Shown here: positions 1 to 7,995 of the stretch, one piece after another
How the letters are laid out: each line of letters opens with the position of its first letter
Position numbering within the stretch: position 1 is the stretch's first letter
Origin: Flavobacterium urocaniciphilum
GTDB taxonomy: Bacteria; Bacteroidota; Bacteroidia; Flavobacteriales; Flavobacteriaceae
Assembly (NCBI RefSeq): GCF_900110615.1
Contig: NZ_FOEI01000003.1
Span: 222,049 to 286,048 of the forward strand
Direction of reading: 5' to 3'
Length of the DNA: 64,000 nucleotides
The notes under the pieces: model-generated
Databases searched by the model: none
The model's input: the letters and a program-made list of their open reading frames with translations, nothing else
Told to the model about the DNA's origin: nothing
Translations under genes and position numbers: made by a program

Positions 1-1
1 A

Positions 2-1414
2 TTAGTAGAATTAACCAAGCGTTATTATGTAGAACAAAAAGCGGAACAATTAGCAGATAAATTAGACAAGCTTTCCGATAAACAAGATAAACTTGGTGAT
101 AAGGATAATCAATCTAAGGAAGAACAAGTAAAACTATCTAAAGAGTTTGATGATTTAAAAAAGGAATTAGACGATTTAGAAAAAGAAAATAAAGAATTAA
201 AATCACCAATGGATATTCCAAATGATAAAGGTGATCAGAAAGAAGTGGATCAAGATCAACAAAAAGCCGAAGATAATTTAGAAAAAAAAGATACTAAATC
301 AGCTAAGAAAAATCAAAAAGCGGCTGCTCAAAAAATGAAAGAAATGAGCAAAAAAATGTCTCAATCTATGGCTGCTGGAGAAATGGAAGAGAATGCTGAA
401 GATGCTAAAGTATTACGTCAGATTTTAGATAATTTATTGTCATTTTCATTTGATCAAGAAAAGTTAATGCAACAATTTAAATCGGTTGCCAATTCTAAAT
501 CTAATGTAAGTTCACTATTAAAGAAACAACAAGATTTAAAAACGCAATTTAAACATGTTGATGATAGTTTATTTGCTTTGTCTATGCGTCAACCAAAATT
601 ATCGGATTTAGTTTTAAAAGAAGTAGAAGAAATACATTATAATTTAGATAAATCTATTGAAAATTTAGTTGCAACTAATCGTGGAAAAGGAATTTCTCAT
701 CAACAATTTACCTTATCTTCTGCGAATAAATTAGCCGATATGTTAAGTAATGTTCAAAACGATATGAACATGAGTATGTCTTCTTCTGGCGGTGCTGGTA
801 AACCAAAACCTGGACAAGGAAAAGGAGGCAAACAATTAGCCGATATTATTTCTCAGCAAAAAGGTTTAGGTGATAAAATGAAAGATGGTCAACCCAAACC
901 GGGTGACGGAAAGAAACCAGGTGACGGACAAAAGCCAGGTCAAGGTAAAAAACCAGGAGAACAAGGTGAGGGTGGTTCACAAGGAATCGATGGTAAAGAT
1001 GGTGAAGGTGATGCAGGTAAATTGTTAGAAATAATTAAAGAACAACAAGAGTTACGTGAGTCTTTAGAAAAGGAATTAGAGAAAAATGGTATGGGTGGTA
1101 ATGGTCAGAATGCTGTTAAACAAATGAAAGATTTAGAAAAGCAATTAATCAATAAAGGGCTGACTCAAGAGAATATTAATCGAGCTATGCAAATCAATCA
1201 TGAGTTGTTAAAATTAGAAACTGCCATGAAGCAACAAGGTCAGGATAGTAAAAGAGAATCAAATACTAATAAAAAAGATTTCTTAGGAACAAATAAACCC
1301 TTACCTCCTGCTCTATTAAATTATTTAAAAAGTGTTGAAATATTAAACAGACAAAGCCTACCTTTGCAACCCAATTTTAATAATAAAGTACAACAATATT
1401 TTAAAACCAAATGA
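2..1414 (+). CDS. DUF4175 family protein, C-terminal part (5' end outside window)
   Basis: The reading frame is open from base 2 with no start in the window, so only the last 470 or so residues are seen; the ATG at 209 is internal. The visible part is highly charged and Lys/Glu/Gln-rich, as expected of long coiled coils. It contains a Gly/Lys/Pro-rich low-complexity linker (about 790-1010, repeats of the type KKPGDGQKPGQ), then another helical segment and a conserved-looking end. In Flavobacteriaceae a large DUF4175 protein, with membrane helices near its N-terminus and this kind of tail, commonly precedes ybeY and mnmG. The function is unknown. It overlaps ybeY by four bases (ATGA), so the two are probably translationally coupled. 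Family assignment rests on context and composition. Confidence 0.75.
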   Translation, partial: LVELTKRYYVEQKAEQLADKLDKLSDKQDKLGDKDNQSKEEQVKLSKEFDDLKKELDDLEKENKELKSPMDIPNDKGDQKEVDQDQQKAEDNLEKKDTKSAKKNQKAAAQKMKEMSKKMSQSMAAGEMEENAEDAKVLRQILDNLLSFSFDQEKLMQQFKSVANSKSNVSSLLKKQQDLKTQFKHVDDSLFALSMRQPKLSDLVLKEVEEIHYNLDKSIENLVATNRGKGISHQQFTLSSANKLADMLSNVQNDMNMSMSSSGGAGKPKPGQGKGGKQLADIISQQKGLGDKMKDGQPKPGDGKKPGDGQKPGQGKKPGEQGEGGSQGIDGKDGEGDAGKLLEIIKEQQELRESLEKELEKNGMGGNGQNAVKQMKDLEKQLINKGLTQENINRAMQINHELLKLETAMKQQGQDSKRESNTNKKDFLGTNKPLPPALLNYLKSVEILNRQSLPLQPNFNNKVQQYFKTK

Positions 1415-1830
1415 TAAGTTTTAATTACGAATCTGATTTCACTTTAGATAATGAAGAAGTTTATGCTTCTTGGATTGAAACTATTGTTGAATCTGAAAAT
1501 AAATTTTTAGGTGAAATTTCATATATCTTTTGTGACGATGAATATTTGCATGCTATTAATATGCAATATTTAAATCACGATACTTTAACAGATATCATAA
1601 GTTTTGATTATACAGAAGGTGATATTATTAGTGGTGATATTTTTATATCTGTAGAACGAGTACAAGATAACGCCAATGATTTTAATGTTTCTTTTGAGGA
1701 AGAATTAAAACGTGTACTAGCGCATGGTGTATTACATTATTGTGGTTACAAAGATAAAACGGATAGTGAAGCTATTGTAATGCGCACTAAAGAAGAAGAA
1801 AAAATTAAACTGTTCCACGTGGAACTTTAA
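1411..1830 (+). CDS. ybeY: Endoribonuclease YbeY (rRNA maturation factor)
   Basis: 139 residues, close to the family's usual 140-160. YbeY is a metal-dependent single-strand endoribonuclease acting in 16S rRNA 3' maturation and ribosome quality control. The signature near residues 109-117 reads HGVLHYCGY followed by KDKT. The first two His ligands are present, but the third His of the HGxLHLxGYDH consensus is not; Lys-Asp follows the Tyr instead, a variant I recall from Bacteroidota. The N-terminal part has the expected SFDYTEGDIISGDIFIS beta region. The start overlaps the DUF4175 stop. Its last codons (FHVEL) are written by a parS-like palindrome, so its C-terminus is shaped by a DNA site. 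Confidence 0.95.
   Translation: MISFNYESDFTLDNEEVYASWIETIVESENKFLGEISYIFCDDEYLHAINMQYLNHDTLTDIISFDYTEGDIISGDIFISVERVQDNANDFNVSFEEELKRVLAHGVLHYCGYKDKTDSEAIVMRTKEEEKIKLFHVEL
1811..1826. promoter_or_regulatory. parS-like ParB-binding palindrome, site 1
   Basis: TGTTCCACGTGGAACT has a perfect 14-bp palindromic core (GTTCCACGTGGAAC) and matches the bacterial parS consensus TGTTTCACGTGAAACA at 13 of 16 positions. It overlaps the last codons of ybeY. It is one of three sites spaced 39-40 bp apart. Confidence 0.75.
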
Positions 1831-1849
1831 GATAATAACCTAAGTTTTT

Positions 1850-1865
1850 TGTTCCACGTGGAATA
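1850..1865. promoter_or_regulatory. parS-like ParB-binding palindrome, site 2
   Basis: TGTTCCACGTGGAATA lies between ybeY and mnmG, 39 bp downstream of site 1. The core TTCCACGTGGAA is palindromic. Confidence 0.72.
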
Positions 1866-1889
1866 AAAAATTTTTAAAAATCCTCCACG

Positions 1890-1905
1890 TGTTTCACGTG
1901 GAACA
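1890..1905. promoter_or_regulatory. parS site 3, exact match to consensus on the minus strand
   Basis: TGTTTCACGTGGAACA is the reverse complement of TGTTCCACGTGAAACA, which fits the Bacillus-type parS consensus TGTTNCACGTGAAACA exactly. It starts 40 bp after site 2 and ends six bases before the mnmG start codon. A further half-site (CCACGTG at 1885-1891) abuts it. Confidence 0.85.
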
Positions 1906-1911
1906 TAGAAT

Positions 1912-3783
1912 ATGTTTCAAGAAAAATATGATGTTATTGTAGTTGGTGCGGGTCACGCTGGGTGCGAGGCTGCTGCTGCTGCTGCAAACATGGGATGCTC
2001 TACTTTGTTGGTTACAATGAATCTTCAAAACATCGCACAGATGTCGTGTAATCCTGCCATGGGTGGAATTGCAAAAGGACAAATTGTACGTGAAATTGAT
2101 GCCTTGGGTGGTTATTCTGGAATTGTTTCCGATTTGACGGCGATTCAATTCAAGATGTTGAACCAATCCAAAGGGCCGGCGATGTGGTCGCCAAGATGTC
2201 AATCCGACAGAATGCGTTTTGCCGAAGAATGGAGAATGATGTTAGAAGGTACTCCGAATTTGGATTTCTATCAAGAGATGGTTTCTGGAATTTTATCGGA
2301 AGGAGATAAAGTAACCGGAATTAAAACATCGCTTGGTTTGGAAATTAAAGCAGAAACGGTGGTGTTAACAAATGGTACTTTTTTAAATGGTTTAATTCAT
2401 ATTGGCGACAAACAATTTGGTGGTGGTCGTGCAGGTGAAAGTGCTGCTTTCGGAATTACTGAAGATTTACATCAATTAGGTTTTGAATCTGGAAGAATGA
2501 AAACAGGAACACCTCCTCGTGTAGATGGTCGATCGTTGGATTATTCTAAAATGATTGAACAACCTGGCGATGAAAACCCATCTAAATTTTCCTATTCTGA
2601 TGTAACGAAGCCTTTAACGGAACAACGTTCTTGTCACATGACGTATACTTCAGAATTGGTTCACGATTTATTACGTGAAGGTTTTGACCGTAGTCCAATG
2701 TTTAATGGTAGAATTAAATCTATTGGTCCAAGATATTGTCCGTCTATTGAAGATAAAATTAATCGTTTTGCAGATAAAGAACGTCATCAGTTATTTGTAG
2801 AGCCAGAAGGATGGCATACGGTTGAAGTATATGTAAATGGATTTTCTACATCACTTCCAGAAGATGTTCAATTTAAAGCGTTACGTTCGGTGGCTGGATT
2901 TGAAAATGTAAAATTCTTCCGTCCGGGTTATGCTATCGAATACGATTACTTCCCTCCTACGCAATTAAAACATACTTTAGAAACGAAAACTATAAATGGT
3001 TTATATTTCGCTGGACAAATTAATGGAACAACGGGATATGAAGAAGCAGCTTCTCAAGGTTTGATGGCCGGTATTAATGCAGCGTTAAAAGTTCAAGGAA
3101 AAGAACCTTTTATTTTAAAACGTGATGAAGCGTATATTGGAGTGTTAATTGACGATTTAATTACGAAAGGAACAGAAGAGCCTTATCGTATGTTTACTTC
3201 TCGTGCAGAATACAGAACGTTATTGCGTCAGGATAATGCCGATTTACGATTAACACCAAAAGGATATGCGATTGGTTTAGCCAAAGAAGATCGATTAAAA
3301 CGTATGGAGTATAAACAAGATGCTTCAGATAAGTTTGTAACGTTTTTTAAAGAAACAAGTATTCGTGCTGATGTGGCCAATCCTATTTTGGAAGCTAAAG
3401 GTTCAAGTCCGATGACGCAAGGTGATAAAATGTTTAAAGTATTTTCGCGTCCGCAAATTGATTTAGAAGATATTTTAAAATTTGAAGCCGTTACCAATTA
3501 TATTGCTGAAAACAATTTAGACCAAGAAGTAATTGAGCAAGCTGAAATTCAAGTGAAATATTCTGGATATATTGAAAAAGAAAAAAATCACGCTGATAAA
3601 GTGAATCGTTTAGAAGATGTTCGTATACCGGATAATTATGATTTTAGTAAAATAAAAGCGATTTCTATTGAAGCGCGTCAGAAATTAACAAAAATCCGTC
3701 CAACAACAATTGCACAAGCATCTCGAATTAGTGGTGTTTCTCCAAGTGATATTTCGGTATTGTTAATTCATATGGGACGTTAA
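1912..3783 (+). CDS. mnmG: tRNA uridine-5-carboxymethylaminomethyl modification enzyme MnmG (GidA)
   Basis: 623 residues, full length. With MnmE it installs the (carboxymethyl)aminomethyl group on C5 of wobble U34 in tRNAs, using FAD and methylene-tetrahydrofolate; it is cytosolic. The N-terminal Rossmann motif VVGAGHAGCEAA binds FAD. The family signature around MSCNPAMGGIAKGQ and the KTGTPPR motif (about residues 196-202) are present, as is GYEEAASQG near residue 374. The start at 1912 is fixed by the FAD motif only eight residues in. The gene lies next to a cluster of parS sites; gidA is origin-proximal in many bacteria, so this fits an origin-side location. An antisense frame over its 5' end is a shadow. 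Confidence 0.99.
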   Translation: MFQEKYDVIVVGAGHAGCEAAAAAANMGCSTLLVTMNLQNIAQMSCNPAMGGIAKGQIVREIDALGGYSGIVSDLTAIQFKMLNQSKGPAMWSPRCQSDRMRFAEEWRMMLEGTPNLDFYQEMVSGILSEGDKVTGIKTSLGLEIKAETVVLTNGTFLNGLIHIGDKQFGGGRAGESAAFGITEDLHQLGFESGRMKTGTPPRVDGRSLDYSKMIEQPGDENPSKFSYSDVTKPLTEQRSCHMTYTSELVHDLLREGFDRSPMFNGRIKSIGPRYCPSIEDKINRFADKERHQLFVEPEGWHTVEVYVNGFSTSLPEDVQFKALRSVAGFENVKFFRPGYAIEYDYFPPTQLKHTLETKTINGLYFAGQINGTTGYEEAASQGLMAGINAALKVQGKEPFILKRDEAYIGVLIDDLITKGTEEPYRMFTSRAEYRTLLRQDNADLRLTPKGYAIGLAKEDRLKRMEYKQDASDKFVTFFKETSIRADVANPILEAKGSSPMTQGDKMFKVFSRPQIDLEDILKFEAVTNYIAENNLDQEVIEQAEIQVKYSGYIEKEKNHADKVNRLEDVRIPDNYDFSKIKAISIEARQKLTKIRPTTIAQASRISGVSPSDISVLLIHMGR

Positions 3784-3790
3784 TAGTTAG

Positions 3791-3853
3791 CAGTCTCAGA
3801 TTTTAGTTTACAGTTTTTTAACTGAGACTGAATACTGCGACTGTTTACTAAAA
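3791..3853. repeat. Intergenic CAGT/ACTG repeat, family A, copy 1
   Basis: The mnmG-methyltransferase gap contains CAGTCTCAG (3791-3799) and its inverse CTGAGACTG (3822-3830) as a hairpin, followed by CTGAATACTGCGACTG (3828-3843). The last string recurs at 27997-28013. The copy is followed within a few bases by parS-like site 4. Confidence 0.7.
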
Positions 3854-3855
3854 AT

Positions 3856-3871
3856 AGTTCCACGTGAAACA
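3856..3871. promoter_or_regulatory. parS-like site 4
   Basis: AGTTCCACGTGAAACA matches TGTTNCACGTGAAACA at 15 of 16 positions. It lies between mnmG and the methyltransferase gene, about 2 kb from the triple site upstream of mnmG. Confidence 0.8.
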
Positions 3872-3909
3872 ACCTTGTCAAAGCCTATAAATAAAGACAT
3901 AAACATAAA

Positions 3910-4758
3910 ATGAATTTTTTAGAAGAAAACCAATTTATTATTGTTAAAGATCATTCGGTTTCTAAGGAAACCTTTTCTTTGTTACATAACAAGGAATATG
4001 ATTTATTAAAAACACACCCTACTCCATCGTTAGATGTTTTAGGAAAATATTACGAAAGTGAAGATTATATTTCTCATACGGATGGAAAACGCACCTTTTT
4101 TGAGAAAATATATCATTTAGTAAAACGCAGTGCCATTAAAGGTAAAGTTTCTTTAATTACTTCAGAACAACCTCAAAAAGGGAAATTATTAGATATTGGT
4201 TCTGGAACTGGTGATTTTTTAGTTGAAGCTAAACACCAAGGTTGGGATATTTTAGGTTTCGAACCGAATAAAGACGCCAAAAATTTAGCGGTAAATAAAG
4301 GTGTAACTTTTACAGAAGATATTTTCAATTTACCAGAAAACTCGTTTGATGTAGTTACGATGTGGCACGTTTTAGAACACGTTCCAAATTTAGAAGAATA
4401 TATTGCCAATTTAAAATGCATTATCAAACCAACAGGAACAATTATTATTGCTGTTCCAAATTACAAATCGTACGATGCGAAATATTACAATCGTTTTTGG
4501 GCTGCTTATGATGTACCTCGTCATTTGTGGCATTTTTCAAAAACCAGCATCAAAAGATTATTTTCAGATGTAGATATGGAATTGAAAAATGTAAAACCAA
4601 TGTGGTTTGATAGTTTTTATGTTTCTTTATTATCTGAAAAATACAAAACCGGTAAAATGAGTTTTGTAAAAGGATTTTTTATTGGCTTGATGTCAAATGT
4701 GTCTGGTTTGTTCAAAAAAGAGTTTTCTTCGCACATTTATATCATAAAAAACCAATAA
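3910..4758 (+). CDS. Class I SAM-dependent methyltransferase
   Basis: 282 residues. Motif I, LLDIGSGTGDF (about residues 93-103), and the downstream acidic residue in GFEPN form the SAM-binding Rossmann fold. VVTMWHVLEHV is the usual motif IV/post-IV region of the Methyltransf_11/23 type. The first 90 residues form an extra N-terminal region, and the C-terminus carries a hydrophobic stretch (FVKGFFIGLMSNVSGLF). The substrate cannot be read from sequence; relatives of this layout act on small molecules, quinones or surface glycans. It follows mnmG by about 125 bp containing a repeat and a parS-like site. I recall this gene following mnmG in other Flavobacterium genomes. Confidence 0.9.
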   Translation: MNFLEENQFIIVKDHSVSKETFSLLHNKEYDLLKTHPTPSLDVLGKYYESEDYISHTDGKRTFFEKIYHLVKRSAIKGKVSLITSEQPQKGKLLDIGSGTGDFLVEAKHQGWDILGFEPNKDAKNLAVNKGVTFTEDIFNLPENSFDVVTMWHVLEHVPNLEEYIANLKCIIKPTGTIIIAVPNYKSYDAKYYNRFWAAYDVPRHLWHFSKTSIKRLFSDVDMELKNVKPMWFDSFYVSLLSEKYKTGKMSFVKGFFIGLMSNVSGLFKKEFSSHIYIIKNQ

Positions 4759-4890
4759 AACGTAAAATAAAGCGATTTTAAGCACAATTTCACTTAAAAA
4801 TATCGAAATATATTACTAAAAAAAGATGTTTTCTTTAAGGTGGGTTTAAAAGAGTGGGTTTTAATAGTAATTATTTATAGTTGTTTTAAT

Positions 4891-4929
4891 ATCATATAAA
4901 ATTTAGTTATGATTAGATTTTTATATGAT
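4891..4929. repeat. AT-rich perfect inverted repeat in a 296-bp gap
   Basis: ATCATATAAAA (4891-4901) is repeated inverted as TTTTATATGAT (4919-4929) around a 17-bp loop. The surrounding gap (4759-5054) between the methyltransferase and the OmpH-like gene is very A+T-rich. I see no DnaA-box-like sequence, convincing promoter or terminator in it. Confidence 0.55.
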
Positions 4930-5054
4930 TTTTGATTCTTTTAAAGAAAATTTCAAAAATGAATTAAAATTTAAAAGAAACTATTATTTTTACCAAAATT
5001 AAAAAATCGATTTCCTAAACGGATTTCATTTCAATAAAAATTAATTAAATACAA

Positions 5055-5606
5055 ATGAAAAAATTATTAGCATTAGCTGCTTTAAGTGTAGCAATGATTT
5101 CTTGCCAAGAAACGGCAACTGCCAAAAAAGACGAATTTAAAACAGGTTATATTGATACTTCTGTATTATTAGATAAATACGATAAATTTAAAGACGAAAA
5201 CGAAAAATTTAAAGTAAAATCAGAAGAAATGGGCCGTCCTTTACAAGCTAAAGGGAAACAATTAGAGGCGGAAATGGCTAATTTCCAAAGAGCTGCACAA
5301 GCTAATGGTCCAGCATGGGCACAACAAAAATATGCTGAATTAAAGCAACGTGAACAAGCACTTTTAGCTGAAAGAAATGAAGTTCTTGGTAAAATTGATC
5401 AAGAAGGTGGAAAGTTAAAAGATACTTTAGTAAGCCAAATCAGAAAATATATCACTGATTATGGAAAAAAAGAGAAATTCGATTACATCTTAACAACTTC
5501 TGATGATGCACCAACAGTAATTTTTGCTAAAGATTCTTATAATTTAACAGATAAATTGGTAAAACTATTAAACGAAGAATACAAAGCAACAAAAGAAAAA
5601 AAATAA
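5055..5606 (+). CDS. OmpH/Skp family periplasmic chaperone-like lipoprotein
   Basis: 183 residues. A signal peptide ends at a lipobox (MISC, Cys about residue 17), so the protein is probably a lipoprotein. The rest is a long amphipathic coiled-coil region (about 45-125) flanked by beta segments, the arrangement of Skp/OmpH chaperones that hold unfolded outer-membrane proteins in the periplasm. TGYIDTSVLLDKYDKF near the start and FDYILTTSDDAPTVIFA near the end are typical OmpH-family strands. It stands alone, with a strong terminator directly after it. Confidence 0.88.
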   Translation: MKKLLALAALSVAMISCQETATAKKDEFKTGYIDTSVLLDKYDKFKDENEKFKVKSEEMGRPLQAKGKQLEAEMANFQRAAQANGPAWAQQKYAELKQREQALLAERNEVLGKIDQEGGKLKDTLVSQIRKYITDYGKKEKFDYILTTSDDAPTVIFAKDSYNLTDKLVKLLNEEYKATKEKK

Positions 5607-5611
5607 TATCT

Positions 5612-5638
5612 AAGCCTTGAGAAATCAGGGCTTTTTTT
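5612..5638 (+). terminator. Rho-independent terminator after the OmpH-like gene
   Basis: The stem AAGCCTTGA / TCAGGGCTT (one G-T pair) with a four-base loop is followed by TTTTTTT. Confidence 0.85.
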
Positions 5639-5644
5639 ATATTT

Positions 5645-7948
5645 GTGAATAAAATTATACGCCACGTGGAACACATTACTAAAGCCGCCGAATACACACT
5701 TCAATTCATCAATCAAACGAATAGATCTGTTTTTCTTACTGGAAAAGCTGGAACTGGAAAAACAACTCTTCTCAAAGAAATTATTGCCACTTCACACAAA
5801 AACACTGTGGTGGTTGCTCCTACTGGAATTGCGGCATTAAATGCGGGTGGCGTTACGATTCATTCCATGTTTCAGTTGCCTTTTTCGGCTTTTATTCCTG
5901 ATTATAAAGAAGTTACTTCACATTCTTCACTTTATAAATTCGAAACTAAAACTACAATTAGCAAACATTTCCGAATGAATGCTACTAAAAAACAAGTACT
6001 TTTAAATTTAGAATTGCTTATTATCGATGAAGTTTCGATGCTTCGTCCGGATGTATTAGATGCCATCGATTTTATGTTACAAAAAGTGAGAAGAGTTGAT
6101 GCGCCCTTTGGTGGAGTTCAAGTTCTTTTTATAGGAGATTTATTACAATTACCACCTGTAATTAAACAAGAAGAATGGTACGAATTGAAAAAGTATTATG
6201 CTGGATCTTTCTTTTTTCATTCGCAAGTAGTTCGTCAAAACCCACCGTTATACATCGAATTGGAGAAAATTTACCGCCAGGAAGATGAAACGTTTATTTC
6301 GATTTTGAACAATCTTCGAAACAATACCATTACACCTGAAAATGTAGCGGTTTTAAATCAGTATGTACAACCCGATTTCAATATCAAAAACCATAATGGT
6401 TGTATTATTGTAACGACGCATAATGCCAAAGCTGACGATATCAACAAAGAAGCGTTGGCCGAATTAAAAGCAAAAACAGTTACGTATTTTCCAGAAATTG
6501 TTGAAGATTTTCCAGAAAAGATCTACCCTATCGAACCGAAAATGGATTTGAAGGTTGGTGCACAAGTGATGTTTATCAAAAACGATTTATCTTTTGAAAA
6601 AAAATACTTCAATGGAAAAATCGGAACAATTACTTCACTAGCTGATAAAGAAATTTTAGTACACTTTACGGAAGAAAATAAAACCATTGAAGTCGATTTA
6701 TACACTTGGGAAAATATAAAATACACCGTAAACCCTGATACTAAGGAAATTGAAGAAACAGTTATTGGAACGTATAGTCATTATCCATTAAAATTAGCTT
6801 GGGCGATTACGGTGCATAAGAGTCAAGGTTTAACATTTGACAACGCTGCGTTGGATGTTTCGCGAGTTTTTGCACCCGGACAAGCATATGTGGCTTTATC
6901 TCGACTTCGTTCCTTAAATGGCTTAATTTTGCTATCTCCGATACAATTGAACGGTATTTCATCCGATACAGAAGTGTTGAATTACGCTAATAACAAAGCT
7001 GATGAAACCATTTTAGCGCAATCTTTAGCTATTGAAACTAAAAACTTTTTACGTTTAGAATTATGTAAGAGTTTCGATTTCAGACAATTGGCACAAGAAT
7101 GGCGCAATCATAGGTTTTCGTACAATAATGAAATTGGTAAAACCACCAAATCGAAATACAAAACTTGGGCGGAACAAAATGAAACTATTGTAGCAGCATT
7201 ATTAGATTCTTCACAGAAATTCATCAATCAAATACAGAAAATTTGTTATCAAGAAACCATTGATATTCCTTTTTTAGCAGAACGATGTGAAGCAGCGTAT
7301 CAGTATTATTTCAAAACGTTAGATTATCAAGTTACCGATTTGTTATTGAAAATTGCTGAAGTTAGTAATCTAAAGAAAGTCAAAACGTTCCACGACGAAC
7401 TCTTGGAATTGGAAGAAATTCAAGTGAAAACAGTTCTGCAATTAAAAAAATCAGTGTTGTTGGTTAAGAATTTAGTCAACGGTATTGAATTCAATAAAAA
7501 AACCATGTCTTCAGACGATATGAAATATTATAAAATTAATAAAATTGCTTCATTGTCGGATCAATTTAAACAAATTGATGGTTTTGTGGAACGAGAATTT
7601 TCGGAAGTGTTCAGAAAGAAAACGAAAACTAAAAAAGTTAAGGAAAAGTCCACTACTCCGAAGAAAACTACGATAGAAATTACCATGGAATTTTGGAAAG
7701 AAGGCTTGAGTATTCACGAAATTGCTGCGAAAAGAAAACTCACACCAAGTTCGGTCTATGCACATTTTACGAAACTAATTCAAATGGAAGTGATTGAACT
7801 CGCAGATTTACTTCCAGAAGAGAAAATTTCTTCACTTAAAAATGCTTTTGAAGGTTATAATAACGAAGGTTTAGGTTTGCTAAAAGACAAATACGGCGAT
7901 GAATTCTCTTGGGATGAATTGCGTTTGTACAAAGCTAGTTTGAAATAA
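5645..7948 (+). CDS. PIF1/RecD2-like DNA helicase with C-terminal helix-turn-helix domain
   Basis: 767 residues from GTG 5645. Walker A is GKAGTGKT (33-40), Walker B is LLIIDEVSML (about 124-133), and the UvrD-type C-terminal motif HKSQG is at 391-395; this is a superfamily 1 PIF1-like ATPase. The last 100 residues (TIEITMEFWKEGLSIHEIAA, then KRKLTPSSVYAHF) form a winged or helix-turn-helix domain like that of RecQ-type helicases (HTH_40). A 5'-3' helicase role in recombination or repair is inferred. There is no ATG near the N-terminus: initiation is at GTG 5645 or at GTG 5666, and the latter lies inside a parS-like palindrome. The upstream terminator means it needs its own promoter, which I could not identify. 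Confidence 0.9.
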   Translation: MNKIIRHVEHITKAAEYTLQFINQTNRSVFLTGKAGTGKTTLLKEIIATSHKNTVVVAPTGIAALNAGGVTIHSMFQLPFSAFIPDYKEVTSHSSLYKFETKTTISKHFRMNATKKQVLLNLELLIIDEVSMLRPDVLDAIDFMLQKVRRVDAPFGGVQVLFIGDLLQLPPVIKQEEWYELKKYYAGSFFFHSQVVRQNPPLYIELEKIYRQEDETFISILNNLRNNTITPENVAVLNQYVQPDFNIKNHNGCIIVTTHNAKADDINKEALAELKAKTVTYFPEIVEDFPEKIYPIEPKMDLKVGAQVMFIKNDLSFEKKYFNGKIGTITSLADKEILVHFTEENKTIEVDLYTWENIKYTVNPDTKEIEETVIGTYSHYPLKLAWAITVHKSQGLTFDNAALDVSRVFAPGQAYVALSRLRSLNGLILLSPIQLNGISSDTEVLNYANNKADETILAQSLAIETKNFLRLELCKSFDFRQLAQEWRNHRFSYNNEIGKTTKSKYKTWAEQNETIVAALLDSSQKFINQIQKICYQETIDIPFLAERCEAAYQYYFKTLDYQVTDLLLKIAEVSNLKKVKTFHDELLELEEIQVKTVLQLKKSVLLVKNLVNGIEFNKKTMSSDDMKYYKINKIASLSDQFKQIDGFVEREFSEVFRKKTKTKKVKEKSTTPKKTTIEITMEFWKEGLSIHEIAAKRKLTPSSVYAHFTKLIQMEVIELADLLPEEKISSLKNAFEGYNNEGLGLLKDKYGDEFSWDELRLYKASLK
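5658..5673. promoter_or_regulatory. Degenerate parS-like half-palindrome, site 5
   Basis: TACGCCACGTGGAACA has a perfect right half (CACGTGGAACA) and a degraded left arm. It lies at the disputed start of the helicase gene. It is the weakest member of the local parS-like set. Confidence 0.45.
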
Positions 7949-7954
7949 AAAAAA

Positions 7955-7986
7955 GGTATAAAAAAGCTCGGATTATAAATCCGAGC
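7955..7986 (-). terminator. Terminator for the doxX gene
   Basis: GCTCGGATT (7966-7974) pairs perfectly with AATCCGAGC (7978-7986). Read on the minus strand, the hairpin is followed by a T-rich run, so it ends the minus-strand doxX transcript. The plus strand has no T tract after the stem. Confidence 0.8.
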
Positions 7987-7995
7987 CATCCTATC

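Noticed and set aside
1894..2202. Minus-strand frame of 102 codons over the mnmG 5' end
   Set aside because: It runs antisense to the conserved FAD-binding part of mnmG and encodes no recognisable protein; it is a shadow of mnmG codon usage.
4759..5054. Possible replication origin near the parS sites
   Set aside because: No TTATCCACA-like DnaA boxes were seen and dnaA is not in the window; the parS sites only show that the origin may be in the neighbourhood.
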